From the IMG/VR virus record IMGVR_UViG_3300031669_000007, positions 28,631 through 92,630 of that record: DNA of 64,000 bases; one strand, given 5' to 3'. Within the stretch, counting starts at the first letter, position 1. Each line of letters starts with the position of its first letter. The stretch is from a virus. A model generated the notes under the pieces. The model saw nothing but the letters and a program-made list of their open reading frames with translations, did not search any database and was not told where the DNA came from. Both the position numbers and the translations under genes were made by a program. Positions 54,849 through 62,656 of this stretch are shown here, piece after piece.

Positions 54849-55202
54849 TTACTCTGAATCCTTTTTGATATTATTAAGCAAGTCGAAAATTTTAATTGAT
54901 GCGTTTCCATCCAAAAAATATGTTAGCCAGTTTATTGATTTAAGTATATGAGTTACTTGTGCATGAATTTCTCTTGCTTGTTTGGCAGTTTCACATCTGA
55001 TCATAAATCCATCTGCTGGACCTCCCATAATCATTGTTTCAAACATTCCACCAACATGCTCTGAGGCTAAGAAAACAGTGCTCACCGTTGAGGTATAAAT
55101 ATGATCGCGGTCTATTCTTTCTGGTGCACATCCATGGTCTGACTCAACGATACAATCATCCACCAACATGTAATACTTAAATACCATATCAATTAGCTCC
55201 AT
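54849..55202 (-). CDS. Hypothetical early protein
   Basis: The protein has 117 residues. Beta strands STVSTVFLASEHVGGMFETM and GPADGFMIRCETAKQAREIH form a compact alpha/beta unit. The E-M/I-M-GG-x-ADG pattern is one I know from other phages without function. It overlaps the FxLRW gene upstream by ten bases. An internal ATG (MVFKYYMLVDD) is an alternative start. Confidence 0.6.
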   Translation of the reverse strand: MELIDMVFKYYMLVDDCIVESDHGCAPERIDRDHIYTSTVSTVFLASEHVGGMFETMIMGGPADGFMIRCETAKQAREIHAQVTHILKSINWLTYFLDGNASIKIFDLLNNIKKDSE

Positions 55203-55408
55203 CTCAAGATAAACATTGCGAGTTGTTCGTCGTTAACGTGATAAGTAAAATGACTAAATCGGTCTGCCGTTGGCTCAACGTGCAACACGTTCTCTATCCA
55301 TTCAATTGCGCCGTTGCTGTTGATAACAAGAGGCGTTAAGTTTTCTTCATTTTTGTGAAAGTAATAACCAACACTACCGCCAACTATTGTGTAGTCTACC
55401 ATTGCCAT
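55193..55408 (-). CDS. FxLRW-family protein outside the array
   Basis: Started at the ATG after the HNH stop, 71 residues. Opens MAMVDYTIVGGSVGYYFHKN, has the helix AIEWIENVLHVEP, strand FSHFTYHV and signature NDEQLAMFILRWS. This is a full-quality member 22 kb from the main array. Confidence 0.7.
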   Translation of the reverse strand: MAMVDYTIVGGSVGYYFHKNEENLTPLVINSNGAIEWIENVLHVEPTADRFSHFTYHVNDEQLAMFILRWS

Positions 55409-55409
55409 G

Positions 55410-55712
55410 CTATCGTCTCTTTCCGTGCCTAACATTAGTTTCATTGCTGCCACTGTAATAACCGGGCTCTTTCTTTGCTACCCACTTTACAAATTTGATG
55501 ATTTCTTCGTGTTCCAGTATGCGCTCAAATGTATGATAATAGTGTTGCATCTCTCTTTCTGATATTGTTGCATGAAGTTTGCGATGACATATCTTATGCA
55601 ACGAGTGTAGATTCTCAGGTGTGCTCTTACCACGAAAAGTCTTAGGCATCAAATGATGCTTATCGACATTCTCAGTACCAAGAGGTCGACCACAAATCTT
55701 ACACAAGTCCAT
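55410..55712 (-). CDS. HNH endonuclease
   Basis: The protein has 100 residues. CKICGRPLG gives the first zinc knuckle; the core is DKHHLMPKTFRGKSTPENLH then LHKICHRKLHATIS. This short type of HNH protein is common in phages and may be homing-related or a packaging-type nicking factor; here it lies in an early operon, so homing or DNA degradation is more likely. Confidence 0.8.
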   Translation of the reverse strand: MDLCKICGRPLGTENVDKHHLMPKTFRGKSTPENLHSLHKICHRKLHATISEREMQHYYHTFERILEHEEIIKFVKWVAKKEPGYYSGSNETNVRHGKRR

Positions 55713-56004
55713 GTTCTAAACTTTCCCATACCATAATTTTTTCTGCATCCTCAACGCTAACCCAACCTTGAAGGTTGTCGCGAGACCAAGTTCCTCGTCG
55801 ACCTTCTAACACATGCGGAACAGTTGTTATAAGTGTTTTATTAATATCATCGGAAATATCAGTAGCAACAGAAACAATTCTTCTCAAATAGAGTTTTGGC
55901 GTTGCCCTGTGTATATACTCTTCTTTAATAAGGACATACTTACCTATAAGTGATCCATCAACTTCGTCCTCAAACTTATGCACCTCTACGCCAAACTTAT
56001 TCAT
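55699..56004 (-). CDS. GTWSRD-family small protein
   Basis: Started at MNKFGVEVHKFEDEVDG, preceded by AGAGG; 101 residues. First of five relatives by sequence: KYVLIKEEYI, RRIVSVATDI, then RGTWSRDNLQGWVSVEDAEK and MVWESLEHG. The family has a barrel-like first half and a conserved W-(S/D)-RDxhxG...ED...WExL end. Confidence 0.65.
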   Translation of the reverse strand: MNKFGVEVHKFEDEVDGSLIGKYVLIKEEYIHRATPKLYLRRIVSVATDISDDINKTLITTVPHVLEGRRGTWSRDNLQGWVSVEDAEKIMVWESLEHGLV

Positions 56005-56383
56005 CTGTTTGCCTCTGTAATACATCCCACATACGGGCTGCTTCTCTCTTTGAGTCATACGGCTTGTATTCTGATATGCCGTTTAGGTAATCACTCCATG
56101 CACACTGCACAAAATAAACTCCTCTTGCAACTTCTTTTGAGAGAGCGTCGCGCTCTTCATCTGTCTTACAATCCTTCATTTTCTTTTTTTCGCCTTCAGA
56201 TAACCAGTCGGCGCTGCCTACATTCATCATTGCTTTGGATTCGTCCTCGGTCAATTCTGTCAGTCGTCTTTCAAAATTTAATAGGTGGATCAAATCGGCA
56301 ATCTTGTTGAGTCTTTCTTCTTTGTTATCGTTTGATTCATCCAAGTAATCTCGGATTGAATTTGTTGGATCTAAGTTATTCAT
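55997..56383 (-). CDS. Hypothetical helical protein
   Basis: The protein has 128 residues, acidic and helical (RDYLDESNDNKEERLNKIAD, ERDALSKEVARGVYFVQCAW). It sits between two GTWSRD-family genes but lacks their motif. Function unknown. Confidence 0.6.
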   Translation of the reverse strand: MNNLDPTNSIRDYLDESNDNKEERLNKIADLIHLLNFERRLTELTEDESKAMMNVGSADWLSEGEKKKMKDCKTDEERDALSKEVARGVYFVQCAWSDYLNGISEYKPYDSKREAARMWDVLQRQTDE

Positions 56384-56654
56384 CGCTTGCTTTCTTAGTA
56401 AGAATATCCCACATTAAAAACTGGTTTATTTCTTCTTTTTTGAGAATTCCTTCAATCTTATCTCTTGACCACTTGCCTTTATGCGATGGGCTATTCAATG
56501 AAACTGTATTCACCATCGTACTGTCTTCTTTAATAACAACACGAATTCTGCTCGATTTGATCTCCAAATGTCCGTAACTCAACGCCGCTTCCTCATTGAG
56601 GACAATAATTGTTCCTGGAGGAAGCGTGGATTCTGGTAGAGGTTCTATTTTCAT
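56376..56654 (-). CDS. GTWSRD-family small protein
   Basis: The protein has 92 residues opening MKIEPLPESTLPPGTIIVLN, then SRIRVVIKEDSTMVNTVSLN and GKWSRDKIEGILKKEEINQF with LMWDILTKK. ATGA-coupled upstream. The PxGTIIVL strand is shared with 56651 and 56920. Confidence 0.68.
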   Translation of the reverse strand: MKIEPLPESTLPPGTIIVLNEEAALSYGHLEIKSSRIRVVIKEDSTMVNTVSLNSPSHKGKWSRDKIEGILKKEEINQFLMWDILTKKASDE

Positions 56655-56923
56655 TTTTTAAGTGTCTCCCAAACAAGAAATTTGTCCAAGTCTTCCCGCG
56701 TAATAAAGCCGTCAATATCTTCTTTGTCCCATGTTCCTATGTTTCTAGTAAACGGGTCATTGCTGTCCAACACATCTGTTTTTACGCAATTCCCGTAATC
56801 CTCAATCACTATGCGTAATCGTCTGTTGATCATGTTTGAGTTTAACCAAAAAATAGAATGTTCTTTAAGAACAATAATTATTCCTGCAGGAAGTGGTTCA
56901 GATGTTAGTGGACAAACTTTCAT
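56651..56923 (-). CDS. GTWSRD-family small protein
   Basis: Started at the ATGA overlap, 90 residues. MKVCPLTSEPLPAGIIIVLK, RRLRIVIEDYG, then GTWDKEDIDGFITREDLDKF and LVWETLKK. The closest copy is the next gene upstream. Confidence 0.68.
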   Translation of the reverse strand: MKVCPLTSEPLPAGIIIVLKEHSIFWLNSNMINRRLRIVIEDYGNCVKTDVLDSNDPFTRNIGTWDKEDIDGFITREDLDKFLVWETLKK

Positions 56924-57177
56924 TTTTCTAATATCTCCCACATAATAAACTTGTCAATATCCTCTGCTGCAATATATCCCTCAACATCCGATCTATCCCA
57001 TTCCCCATAATTTGATCTATCTAGACTATGCGTGAGGATGCTGTTAGGTCGATCTGATACTACTTTACGCAATCTTCGAGGAAGTATGATATTTCCTAAC
57101 CACGAAACAGCTGATTCTTTAAGAACAATAATTGTTCCTTCGGGAAGCTTTTCTGCTGTGATGGGTATAATTTTCAT
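56920..57177 (-). CDS. GTWSRD-family small protein
   Basis: Started at the ATGA overlap, 85 residues. MKIIPITAEKLPEGTIIVLK, RRLRKVVSDRP, GEWDRSDVEGYIAAEDIDKF and IMWEILEK. Both the first strand and the last helix align with 56651 residue by residue. Confidence 0.68.
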   Translation of the reverse strand: MKIIPITAEKLPEGTIIVLKESAVSWLGNIILPRRLRKVVSDRPNSILTHSLDRSNYGEWDRSDVEGYIAAEDIDKFIMWEILEK

Positions 57178-57446
57178 TTTTGTAATGCTTCCCAAACAAG
57201 TATTTTTTCTGCGTTCTCAATCGTAAGCCATCCCTCTACACGATTACGGTTCCATAATTCAATAATGTTGCTATTAGGGCTTAATGGGTTGAATCTCGCC
57301 AACTTGACAAGACTGTCTATAGGGCTGCATGGATCAACCACACGGCGTAGACGATAACCAAATGATTGATCTTTGGTGTATCCAGAGATTTTCAATAGAA
57401 CGACCTTGCCGGTCAGATCCGTGTAATCAGGTGAGTTGAGTTCCAT
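57174..57446 (-). CDS. GTWSRD-family small protein, first in operon
   Basis: The protein has 90 residues. TGKVVLLKISGYTKDQSFGY, RRVVDPCSP, then ELWNRNRVEGWLTIENAEKI and LVWEALQK. It is the most diverged of the run and lies just after an inverted repeat and early promoter. Confidence 0.66.
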   Translation of the reverse strand: MELNSPDYTDLTGKVVLLKISGYTKDQSFGYRLRRVVDPCSPIDSLVKLARFNPLSPNSNIIELWNRNRVEGWLTIENAEKILVWEALQK

Positions 57447-57450
57447 AGCT

Positions 57451-57486
57451 TATATTACCGTGCGTATAATAGCACACGGTAATATA
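57451..57486. promoter_or_regulatory. 12-bp perfect inverted repeat at an early promoter
   Basis: Arms TATATTACCGTG (57451-57462) and CACGGTAATATA (57475-57486) with a 12-base loop. It covers the -10 and the expected start of the promoter for the GTWSRD operon. It may be a repressor site or a 5' hairpin. Confidence 0.55.
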
Positions 57487-57512
57487 TTACTACAGATTGA
57501 TTAGAATGTCAA
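57484..57512 (-). promoter_or_regulatory. Early sigma70-type promoter
   Basis: TTGACA (57512-57507), 17-base spacer, TAATAT (57489-57484) on the minus strand, reading into the GTWSRD-family operon. Confidence 0.65.
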
Positions 57513-57517
57513 GGACT

Positions 57518-57781
57518 TTATTCTTCGCTAGAATCGCGATTTCGACGCTCATCCATTATCTCGTGGAAGAGATCCTTACAGTCATCGGGTTTGAACACTT
57601 TTGTAATTTTGCTTGCTGCATCCATCACAGCGAAGAAATTTGATGGGACGGGGACTCCCATATACAGATTACCCCAGGCAGACAATTGCATGGCTAGGAC
57701 ATTCTCTACGGACTCATTTAAAAAATTTGTAGTATTACTTGTGAAAGCTTCGGGCCAACAAAAAGAATTTCTATTTGACAT
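57518..57781 (-). CDS. Hypothetical small protein
   Basis: The protein has 87 residues. Contains LNESVENVLAMQLSAWGNLY and a C-terminal acidic helix DLFHEIMDERRNRD. It resembles small phasin-like or helical proteins (ASKITKVFKP) only superficially. Strong AGGAGAAAG upstream. Function unknown. Confidence 0.58.
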   Translation of the reverse strand: MSNRNSFCWPEAFTSNTTNFLNESVENVLAMQLSAWGNLYMGVPVPSNFFAVMDAASKITKVFKPDDCKDLFHEIMDERRNRDSSEE

Positions 57782-57822
57782 AATCTTTCTCCTATATCAA
57801 ATATTTAGTATTAACTTTTTTC

Positions 57823-58380
57823 TTAATCTAAGGGCATATCTGGCCAAACTCTATTGCTCTTAACCATATTTGTCTTTGCATCTAATATTTGTAAATTAGC
57901 CAAACAATGGAATCCTTGAACTATCTTTGAATTTAGTGGCACGATATGATCTACGTGATATTTGATTCCTGTTTCTTTAGTTTTTAGTTTAGCAATCTTA
58001 TATAGTTTTTTAATTTCTTCTTTCTCAGATTCTGCCCAAGATGGGGTTGCTCTAAGTTTTTTGGCTTGATGTTTTGCGTTATTGCAAAGCAATTTATCAA
58101 CATTCTTTAATCTCCAAGATTTTGATATTTTTTTTCGTTTTTCTGGATTTGCCGCCTCCCAGGTTCTGCTGGTTTCTCTTTTCTTAGTTGCCTTTTCTGC
58201 AGCTCTTTCTGGATTATTCAATGCCCAAAATTTTCGTTTTTCTGCATTAGCTGCATACCAAAAGTTATCGTATGCACGAGTGCAATCTTTGCAACTACCC
58301 TTTAATCCATCTTTAGATTGTGAATCTTTGATAAAGTTGTCTTTTGTCTTTTTAATTTTACAAGAAGAGTAGATCTTCAT
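57823..58380 (-). CDS. HNH homing endonuclease with partial zinc ribbon
   Basis: The protein has 185 residues. N-terminal SSCKIKKTKDNF and GSCKDCTRAYDN form a zinc ribbon, but the first knuckle has one Cys where 14532 has two. Basic ANPEKRKK repeats follow, then the HNH core YHVDHIVPLNSKIVQGFHC and NLQILDAKTNMVKSNR. The core is nearly identical to that of 26664, showing recent spread inside the genome. Confidence 0.82.
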   Translation of the reverse strand: MKIYSSCKIKKTKDNFIKDSQSKDGLKGSCKDCTRAYDNFWYAANAEKRKFWALNNPERAAEKATKKRETSRTWEAANPEKRKKISKSWRLKNVDKLLCNNAKHQAKKLRATPSWAESEKEEIKKLYKIAKLKTKETGIKYHVDHIVPLNSKIVQGFHCLANLQILDAKTNMVKSNRVWPDMPLD

Positions 58381-58629
58381 CTACTCTTTCTCGTATAAGT
58401 TAATGTTTAATTCTATTGGAGGAAACTTGATTTTACCGAAATAGTCTAATTGCTTTCGCTCTTCGTCACACAAATCATCGCTGTGGATATGATGTGACTT
58501 ATAGACTGCTGTTGGCGGCATCTTCTTTAATGCATTGCCTAAAATGATCTCGTCATTAGTTACGTCGAGATAGTTGGGGAGATGCACTGAATATAGTGTG
58601 TTTGCTTCTGTTTTAATGATGAGACGCAT
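58381..58629 (-). CDS. Hypothetical small protein
   Basis: The protein has 82 residues opening MRLIIKTEANTLYSVHLPNY. Mixed alpha/beta with a His-rich middle (YKSHHIHSDDLCDEERKQ). It overlaps the Cys-rich gene upstream by 17 bases and abuts the HNH start. No family recognised. Confidence 0.58.
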   Translation of the reverse strand: MRLIIKTEANTLYSVHLPNYLDVTNDEIILGNALKKMPPTAVYKSHHIHSDDLCDEERKQLDYFGKIKFPPIELNINLYEKE

Positions 58630-58825
58630 ATTTTGTTTTTATAAGTTTTAAGGTTACGGGCATTGCGAGGTATCTGCTGCATTCTAGCTCGTCTACGCCT
58701 TGTAGATTTGCCTCTATTCTTGTGCTTTTTTCAAGATGAATCAGATTAACTGGATCATCGTTAAATCTGCGACAAGTAGTTCTTCTTTGACAACTGCTGT
58801 TTGCACAAAGGATAAGCGAACCCAT
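58613..58825 (-). CDS. Cys-rich small protein
   Basis: The protein has 70 residues. CANSSCQRRTTCRRF matches the cysteine array of 53230 (C-x4-C-x5-C), with a fourth Cys in ELECSRYL. GAGG lies seven bases before the ATG. Probably a small zinc-binding protein. Confidence 0.6.
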   Translation of the reverse strand: MGSLILCANSSCQRRTTCRRFNDDPVNLIHLEKSTRIEANLQGVDELECSRYLAMPVTLKLIKTKYASHH

Positions 58826-58829
58826 AATT

Positions 58830-59120
58830 TTACCTCGTGATGGTTATGACATTCTCGATTCTGAAGGATCTCCATTCCTGTTTGTCAGTGCAAAATGCTC
58901 TGATAACACCTGGATTTTCTTTGCGTTCCTTCTTTGGTTCTGGTGCTTCCATTAAATCTGCCATTGGTGTTGGCGGAAATAAATCTGGGTTTAGTGTGCA
59001 TGGCATCTTTCTGAGGGTGCCATCCACTTTTGTGAATTCTACTGTTGCTTCACCTTCGTGAAGTATAGCAGTGATAACTTCTCGTTTTTCATCAATTGTT
59101 AAATCTTTGATATCGGCCAT
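58830..59120 (-). CDS. WYL_2/Sm-like barrel protein (DUF2693-like)
   Basis: The protein has 96 residues. The sequence ATVEFTKVDGTLRKMPCTLN, with PGVIRAFCTDKQEWRSFRIE at the end, matches the small barrel family that follows VxFxKxDGTxRxMxCTL. A helix AILHEGE precedes it. These proteins may bind nucleic acid or regulate transcription, and are frequent in T4-like phages. Confidence 0.75.
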   Translation of the reverse strand: MADIKDLTIDEKREVITAILHEGEATVEFTKVDGTLRKMPCTLNPDLFPPTPMADLMEAPEPKKERKENPGVIRAFCTDKQEWRSFRIENVITITR

Positions 59121-59132
59121 GTTATATTCCTT

Positions 59133-59336
59133 TTAAAAAGTCCAGTTTTCGGCGTCGAACACGATATGAACCCATCCTGTGGGAATGATATGTTTTCTGC
59201 CGTCTTTTGTATTGATTCTGTGAGTGCCGCTTTTGCTGACATTGATACTTACCACATCTGCTATCATCACAATCTCATTTCCTGGAAAAACATACGTTCT
59301 ATTTTGTTCATTTACTTCCGTAAATATTAATTTCAT
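59133..59336 (-). CDS. Small beta-barrel-like protein
   Basis: The protein has 67 residues with strands FTEVNEQNRTYVFPG, MIADVVSINVSKSG and HIIPTGWVHIVFDAENW. Overlaps the upstream gene by ATGA. It may share the barrel type of its neighbour. Function unknown. Confidence 0.6.
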   Translation of the reverse strand: MKLIFTEVNEQNRTYVFPGNEIVMIADVVSINVSKSGTHRINTKDGRKHIIPTGWVHIVFDAENWTF

Positions 59337-59512
59337 TGTGCTTGCTCCTTATAATGATTTTGAAATCGCTTATCTTCTTCTTCAGTTAAAAGCCCACCTT
59401 CCCAATCCAGTATTCCAAGTTGCCTATCTATTCTCCATTGTTCTTGTGGTGATAACTTGAAATAGTTGCTTGGTCGTTTGAATGATTCTTCGAACATTTC
59501 ATCGTTTGTCAT
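59333..59512 (-). CDS. Small acidic protein
   Basis: A 59-residue gene: MTNDEMFEESFKRPSNYFKL, SPQEQWRIDRQLGILDWEGG and a helix LTEEEDKRFQNHYKEQ. GGAGG lies seven bases before the ATG and the stop overlaps the next start, so it is well supported. Proteins with a FxLSPxEQWxIDxxLGILDW pattern are known to me from other phages without function. Confidence 0.65.
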   Translation of the reverse strand: MTNDEMFEESFKRPSNYFKLSPQEQWRIDRQLGILDWEGGLLTEEEDKRFQNHYKEQAQ

Positions 59513-59543
59513 TATAATACCTCCAATGACAGTATAGCAGGTT

Positions 59544-60314
59544 TTAGAAGTAGAAGCAATCCGGACGGTTGAAAAACACCTCGCTTGATGCCAGTGGCCT
59601 ATCTGGATTTATTTCCAGCGAAAGCGGCTTACCTAATCCTTGTGCCAATGTATAGACAAATGTTTGGTTACTTATTATATGATCGGCTGCCGAAATAGCC
59701 TGTGAAAGTTCTAAGAAATCTTTTGGCTTATAGTGCGGAAGAGTTGTATTAAAAGTTTTTTTAAAATCTTCATACTCATCGTTGTGTCCCACAAAAACAG
59801 ACAAAGTATCAAAGTTATCCATCGCAACAAACTGTTTCCACCGTATTACGGATGATGGATTACGGTAACGAAATGTTCTAGCAATAATAATTGGGGCAAT
59901 AAATTTTGGTTGTGCGATAAGCCAGGGAGAAATAAGATCTTGTGCTGTATAAGGAACGTTGAATGTTTTGTAATATGCTTCTACGTAGTTGCCAGTAAAA
60001 CTTCTCCATAATACACCACGAAACTTATCTAAATCATAATCAACTTTGGGCTCATGTTCTTCGGTTGATATAACTCTAGTAATGTATGGCTGTTCTTCAA
60101 GTAACGGAGCAAGCATTTTAAACTCTTCCTCAGACATTTTTTGCAAATGAAAAGGCTGTTTATGTTCTGTTCTATATCCATACTTGTTTGCTGTATATTC
60201 CATACATCTCAATTTAATATAGAAGTCTCCTTTTCCAAAATGTTTTATGACTGGCAAAGAACAGATCAAATCACCAAGTGCTCCGCTATGAGAATAGGTA
60301 AGGTTAGAAATAAT
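59544..60314 (-). CDS. Glycosyltransferase-like protein (GT-B/heptosyltransferase type)
   Basis: The frame has no ATG near the conserved start. An ATT at 60314 lies seven bases after AAGGAG; a TTG further upstream (60344) would hide the ribosome site in the coding region. From ATT the protein has 256 residues: SNLTYSHSGALGDLICSLPV (the nucleotide-sugar loop typical of heptosyltransferases), a middle with SPWLI and HNDEYEDF, and DHIISNQTFVYTLAQGLGKP. It is a tandem paralogue of 60304-61029. It may modify phage or host glycans. Confidence 0.65.
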   Translation of the reverse strand: MISNLTYSHSGALGDLICSLPVIKHFGKGDFYIKLRCMEYTANKYGYRTEHKQPFHLQKMSEEEFKMLAPLLEEQPYITRVISTEEHEPKVDYDLDKFRGVLWRSFTGNYVEAYYKTFNVPYTAQDLISPWLIAQPKFIAPIIIARTFRYRNPSSVIRWKQFVAMDNFDTLSVFVGHNDEYEDFKKTFNTTLPHYKPKDFLELSQAISAADHIISNQTFVYTLAQGLGKPLSLEINPDRPLASSEVFFNRPDCFYF

Positions 60315-61029
60315 GACAATTCTCCTTCTCAATATAACAATCAACGGATCGTAGTTCGAGAAAAGTTTCTTTGTCTAGACCACGAGCAAGACCATTGGCA
60401 AATGTTTGATTACCTATAAATCTATCTGCACCAGCAATTACTTCTGCTATTTCTAAAAAGTTATTGACTTTATAATGTGTGATTGTTATGTTGAATAGAT
60501 CTTGAAATGCTTTATGTTCGTCGGGTAACCCAACAAAGATTGCTTCAGTAGATGCTTTGTGTTCTCGTAATAGCTTTATCCATGTCGGAATAGTTGATGT
60601 TTTTGGAGAATGGTATCTAGTAGTGCGAGTGATAACAGTCTTTGCTATCTTCTTCGGCGTTACTGTTAACCACGGAGAATAATCTGCGGGAATCTTAAAG
60701 GTTTCTGCGTAGGTTTCAATGAAATTTTTTGTGAATGCTTGACCCACTGTTCCTCTAAACAAATCTAAATCGTAGTGAAATGCTTTATGTTTTTCAAAAG
60801 TAACTTCGGTAATGTATGATTGTGCTTCTAATAGAGGTGCGATCATATCAAAGTCTTTTTGTGAGAGTCTATTCTCATACTCTGGAAAAACTGGACCGTT
60901 GTTGTATTTGCGTATAGCATTGGGTATGCCGCCTGGTATAAGGTTAAGTTCTCCTCCGCCAAGTTGCTTGATAACAGGAAGACCCCAGATGATGTCTCCT
61001 AGGTTGCCCGATGTCGAATATACGGGCAT
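60304..61029 (-). CDS. Glycosyltransferase-like protein (GT-B/heptosyltransferase type)
   Basis: The protein has 241 residues. VYSTSGNLGDIIWGLPVIKQ matches the start of its neighbour; shared blocks include DFDMIAPLLEAQSYITEV, DLDLFRGTVGQAF and DRFIGNQTFANGLARGL. Both end with a Cys-Tyr/His-Tyr-Phe tail (ENCHYF, DCFYF). No transmembrane helix. Acceptor sugar unknown. Confidence 0.68.
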   Translation of the reverse strand: MPVYSTSGNLGDIIWGLPVIKQLGGGELNLIPGGIPNAIRKYNNGPVFPEYENRLSQKDFDMIAPLLEAQSYITEVTFEKHKAFHYDLDLFRGTVGQAFTKNFIETYAETFKIPADYSPWLTVTPKKIAKTVITRTTRYHSPKTSTIPTWIKLLREHKASTEAIFVGLPDEHKAFQDLFNITITHYKVNNFLEIAEVIAGADRFIGNQTFANGLARGLDKETFLELRSVDCYIEKENCHYF

Positions 61030-61664
61030 TACTTTACTTTCTTAAAGTAATAACTCATTATGCTTTCTCTACCCAACACAGTCTCAAAGTCACTTGTATA
61101 ACGTGCAGCAAAGCCCATCTGAGACATAAAGTTTTTTACTCCCATATCAGTAAAATACCAGATATGTTCACCTGGTTTTAAGTGTTTTGATTTAAGGCAA
61201 GCATCAAGGTCTTTATACACCGGAGTTGAGATAAAAACATTTTCTACCTTTGCTAATAACGGTCTTGGGTCGTCGATGTGCTCAATAACATCCCATAGTG
61301 TCAACGACGTAAACTCTTCTGGGTGATCTGTATAACGTCCTTGATCTTTAAGCCAAGTAATTGCTAGTGGATTAACATCTGCACCTTTACAGTTAGCAAA
61401 CTCAACAAACTGTCCTGATCCTACACCCACATCACATAAGCTCTCAAGTGATACTTCATTTTTCGTAACAAAGTCTGCTCTTAGTTCAGTTAGTCGTTCT
61501 CCGAACCAACCGTGTGAGCAATCAAGATAATGTTCCCAATATGCCTCTCCGTATTCGTATCCATCAGATGGCAGATATCCAATACCAAGACTTTCTATCC
61601 ACTGCAACTTATGTGAATAATCTTTAATTGTGTGCTCTGTTATCTTTGTTAGTTGCTTAAACAT
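61029..61664 (-). CDS. SAM-dependent methyltransferase
   Basis: The protein has 211 residues. Class I Rossmann motifs: LCDVGVGSGQFVEFANC (motif I, SAM binding), ADVNPLAITWL (acid loop) and SLTLWDVIEHIDDPRPLL (motif IV/post II), typical of small-molecule or sugar methyltransferases with the VIEHI signature. Placed between glycosyltransferase-like genes, it may methylate a glycan. AAGGATAATA precedes the ATG. Confidence 0.8.
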   Translation of the reverse strand: MFKQLTKITEHTIKDYSHKLQWIESLGIGYLPSDGYEYGEAYWEHYLDCSHGWFGERLTELRADFVTKNEVSLESLCDVGVGSGQFVEFANCKGADVNPLAITWLKDQGRYTDHPEEFTSLTLWDVIEHIDDPRPLLAKVENVFISTPVYKDLDACLKSKHLKPGEHIWYFTDMGVKNFMSQMGFAARYTSDFETVLGRESIMSYYFKKVK

Positions 61665-61705
61665 TATTATCCTTAATTTGTGAAATCATCGATTCTATCG
61701 TTTGA

Positions 61706-62656
61706 TTAAAATACAAATGAGTAAATAGCTTTTTTATCAATGTTTTCTTTGCGAATCCAGGTATCGCGCATCTTAACCAAATCAGGAAACCAAACCATAG
61801 CAGTCTGTACGCCAAATTCTTCTGCTATCATACACAACCCACTTTGATAGGCAACAAAATAATCAGCATTTTTTATTATATGTGTGCTTTTCTTAATATC
61901 TGCAAACATCGGAATACAATTAAAAGGCAACGTCTTCATTGCATTAATAACAGACTCAACCTTCCATCTATCATATTCTGCCCCAATAAAGATAATATTA
62001 TTGAGGTTTTTCTCTATTGCTGTTTCTCCAATTAACCTAACCCAGTCACCGTCTGCCATTTGTTTAATTCTATTTGCATGGCGCTCACTTCCACTTACAT
62101 AAACAAGAAGATATTTTTCGGGTAGGTTTTCTGTCTCTTCTGATTTTAGATTCATATCCCACAACACGGGATTAGTATCAATATCATCTAGGTGTATACC
62201 GTCTTCTAGCCATGCATTAACTGCATAATCAAAGGCGTCGCTATTCTGAATTACGCACTTTGATTTTGCAAGTTGATCATATTTATGCCCGGGAACCATC
62301 GTAAACTCTACTCCTGCACACTTGTCAAGAGTGGCTAAGAAGTCTCCGCTCCGCCTTTGAGTAGTGTCATTGTTAGTCAATAAAATATTGAACTTAATTC
62401 CATCTACTAATGGTGCTAGCTTTCGATAAACCCACATAAGGTCACCTATTCCCTGCACGGTATTTACTTTAATAATTTTTTTATCCATGCTTACTTCCCT
62501 ATTAAAAAATATTATACTGTTGCTATCAATCCTATGACTAATGTGCGGTGTGTCTCTTAGAAAGACGTCAGCTTCTTTCTGTGAATTAACCACCCTCTCC
62601 TCAACCCTAATTTTATTATCAACCCACTTATGGATGGTTATCTTATATTGGCTCAT
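61706..62656 (-). CDS. Glycosyltransferase-like protein with N-terminal extension
   Basis: The protein has 316 residues. The first 56 residues (MSQYKITIHKWVDNKIRVEE) form a small domain found alone in other phages. An internal ATG (MDKKIIKVN, 62488) preceded by AGGGAAG could begin the core. The core has VNTVQGIGDLMWVYRKLAPL, LLVYVSGSERHANRIKQM, and DYFVAYQSGLCMIAEEFG with VWFPDL, a GT-B layout. Possibly two proteins from one gene. Confidence 0.6.
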   Translation of the reverse strand: MSQYKITIHKWVDNKIRVEERVVNSQKEADVFLRDTPHISHRIDSNSIIFFNREVSMDKKIIKVNTVQGIGDLMWVYRKLAPLVDGIKFNILLTNNDTTQRRSGDFLATLDKCAGVEFTMVPGHKYDQLAKSKCVIQNSDAFDYAVNAWLEDGIHLDDIDTNPVLWDMNLKSEETENLPEKYLLVYVSGSERHANRIKQMADGDWVRLIGETAIEKNLNNIIFIGAEYDRWKVESVINAMKTLPFNCIPMFADIKKSTHIIKNADYFVAYQSGLCMIAEEFGVQTAMVWFPDLVKMRDTWIRKENIDKKAIYSFVF

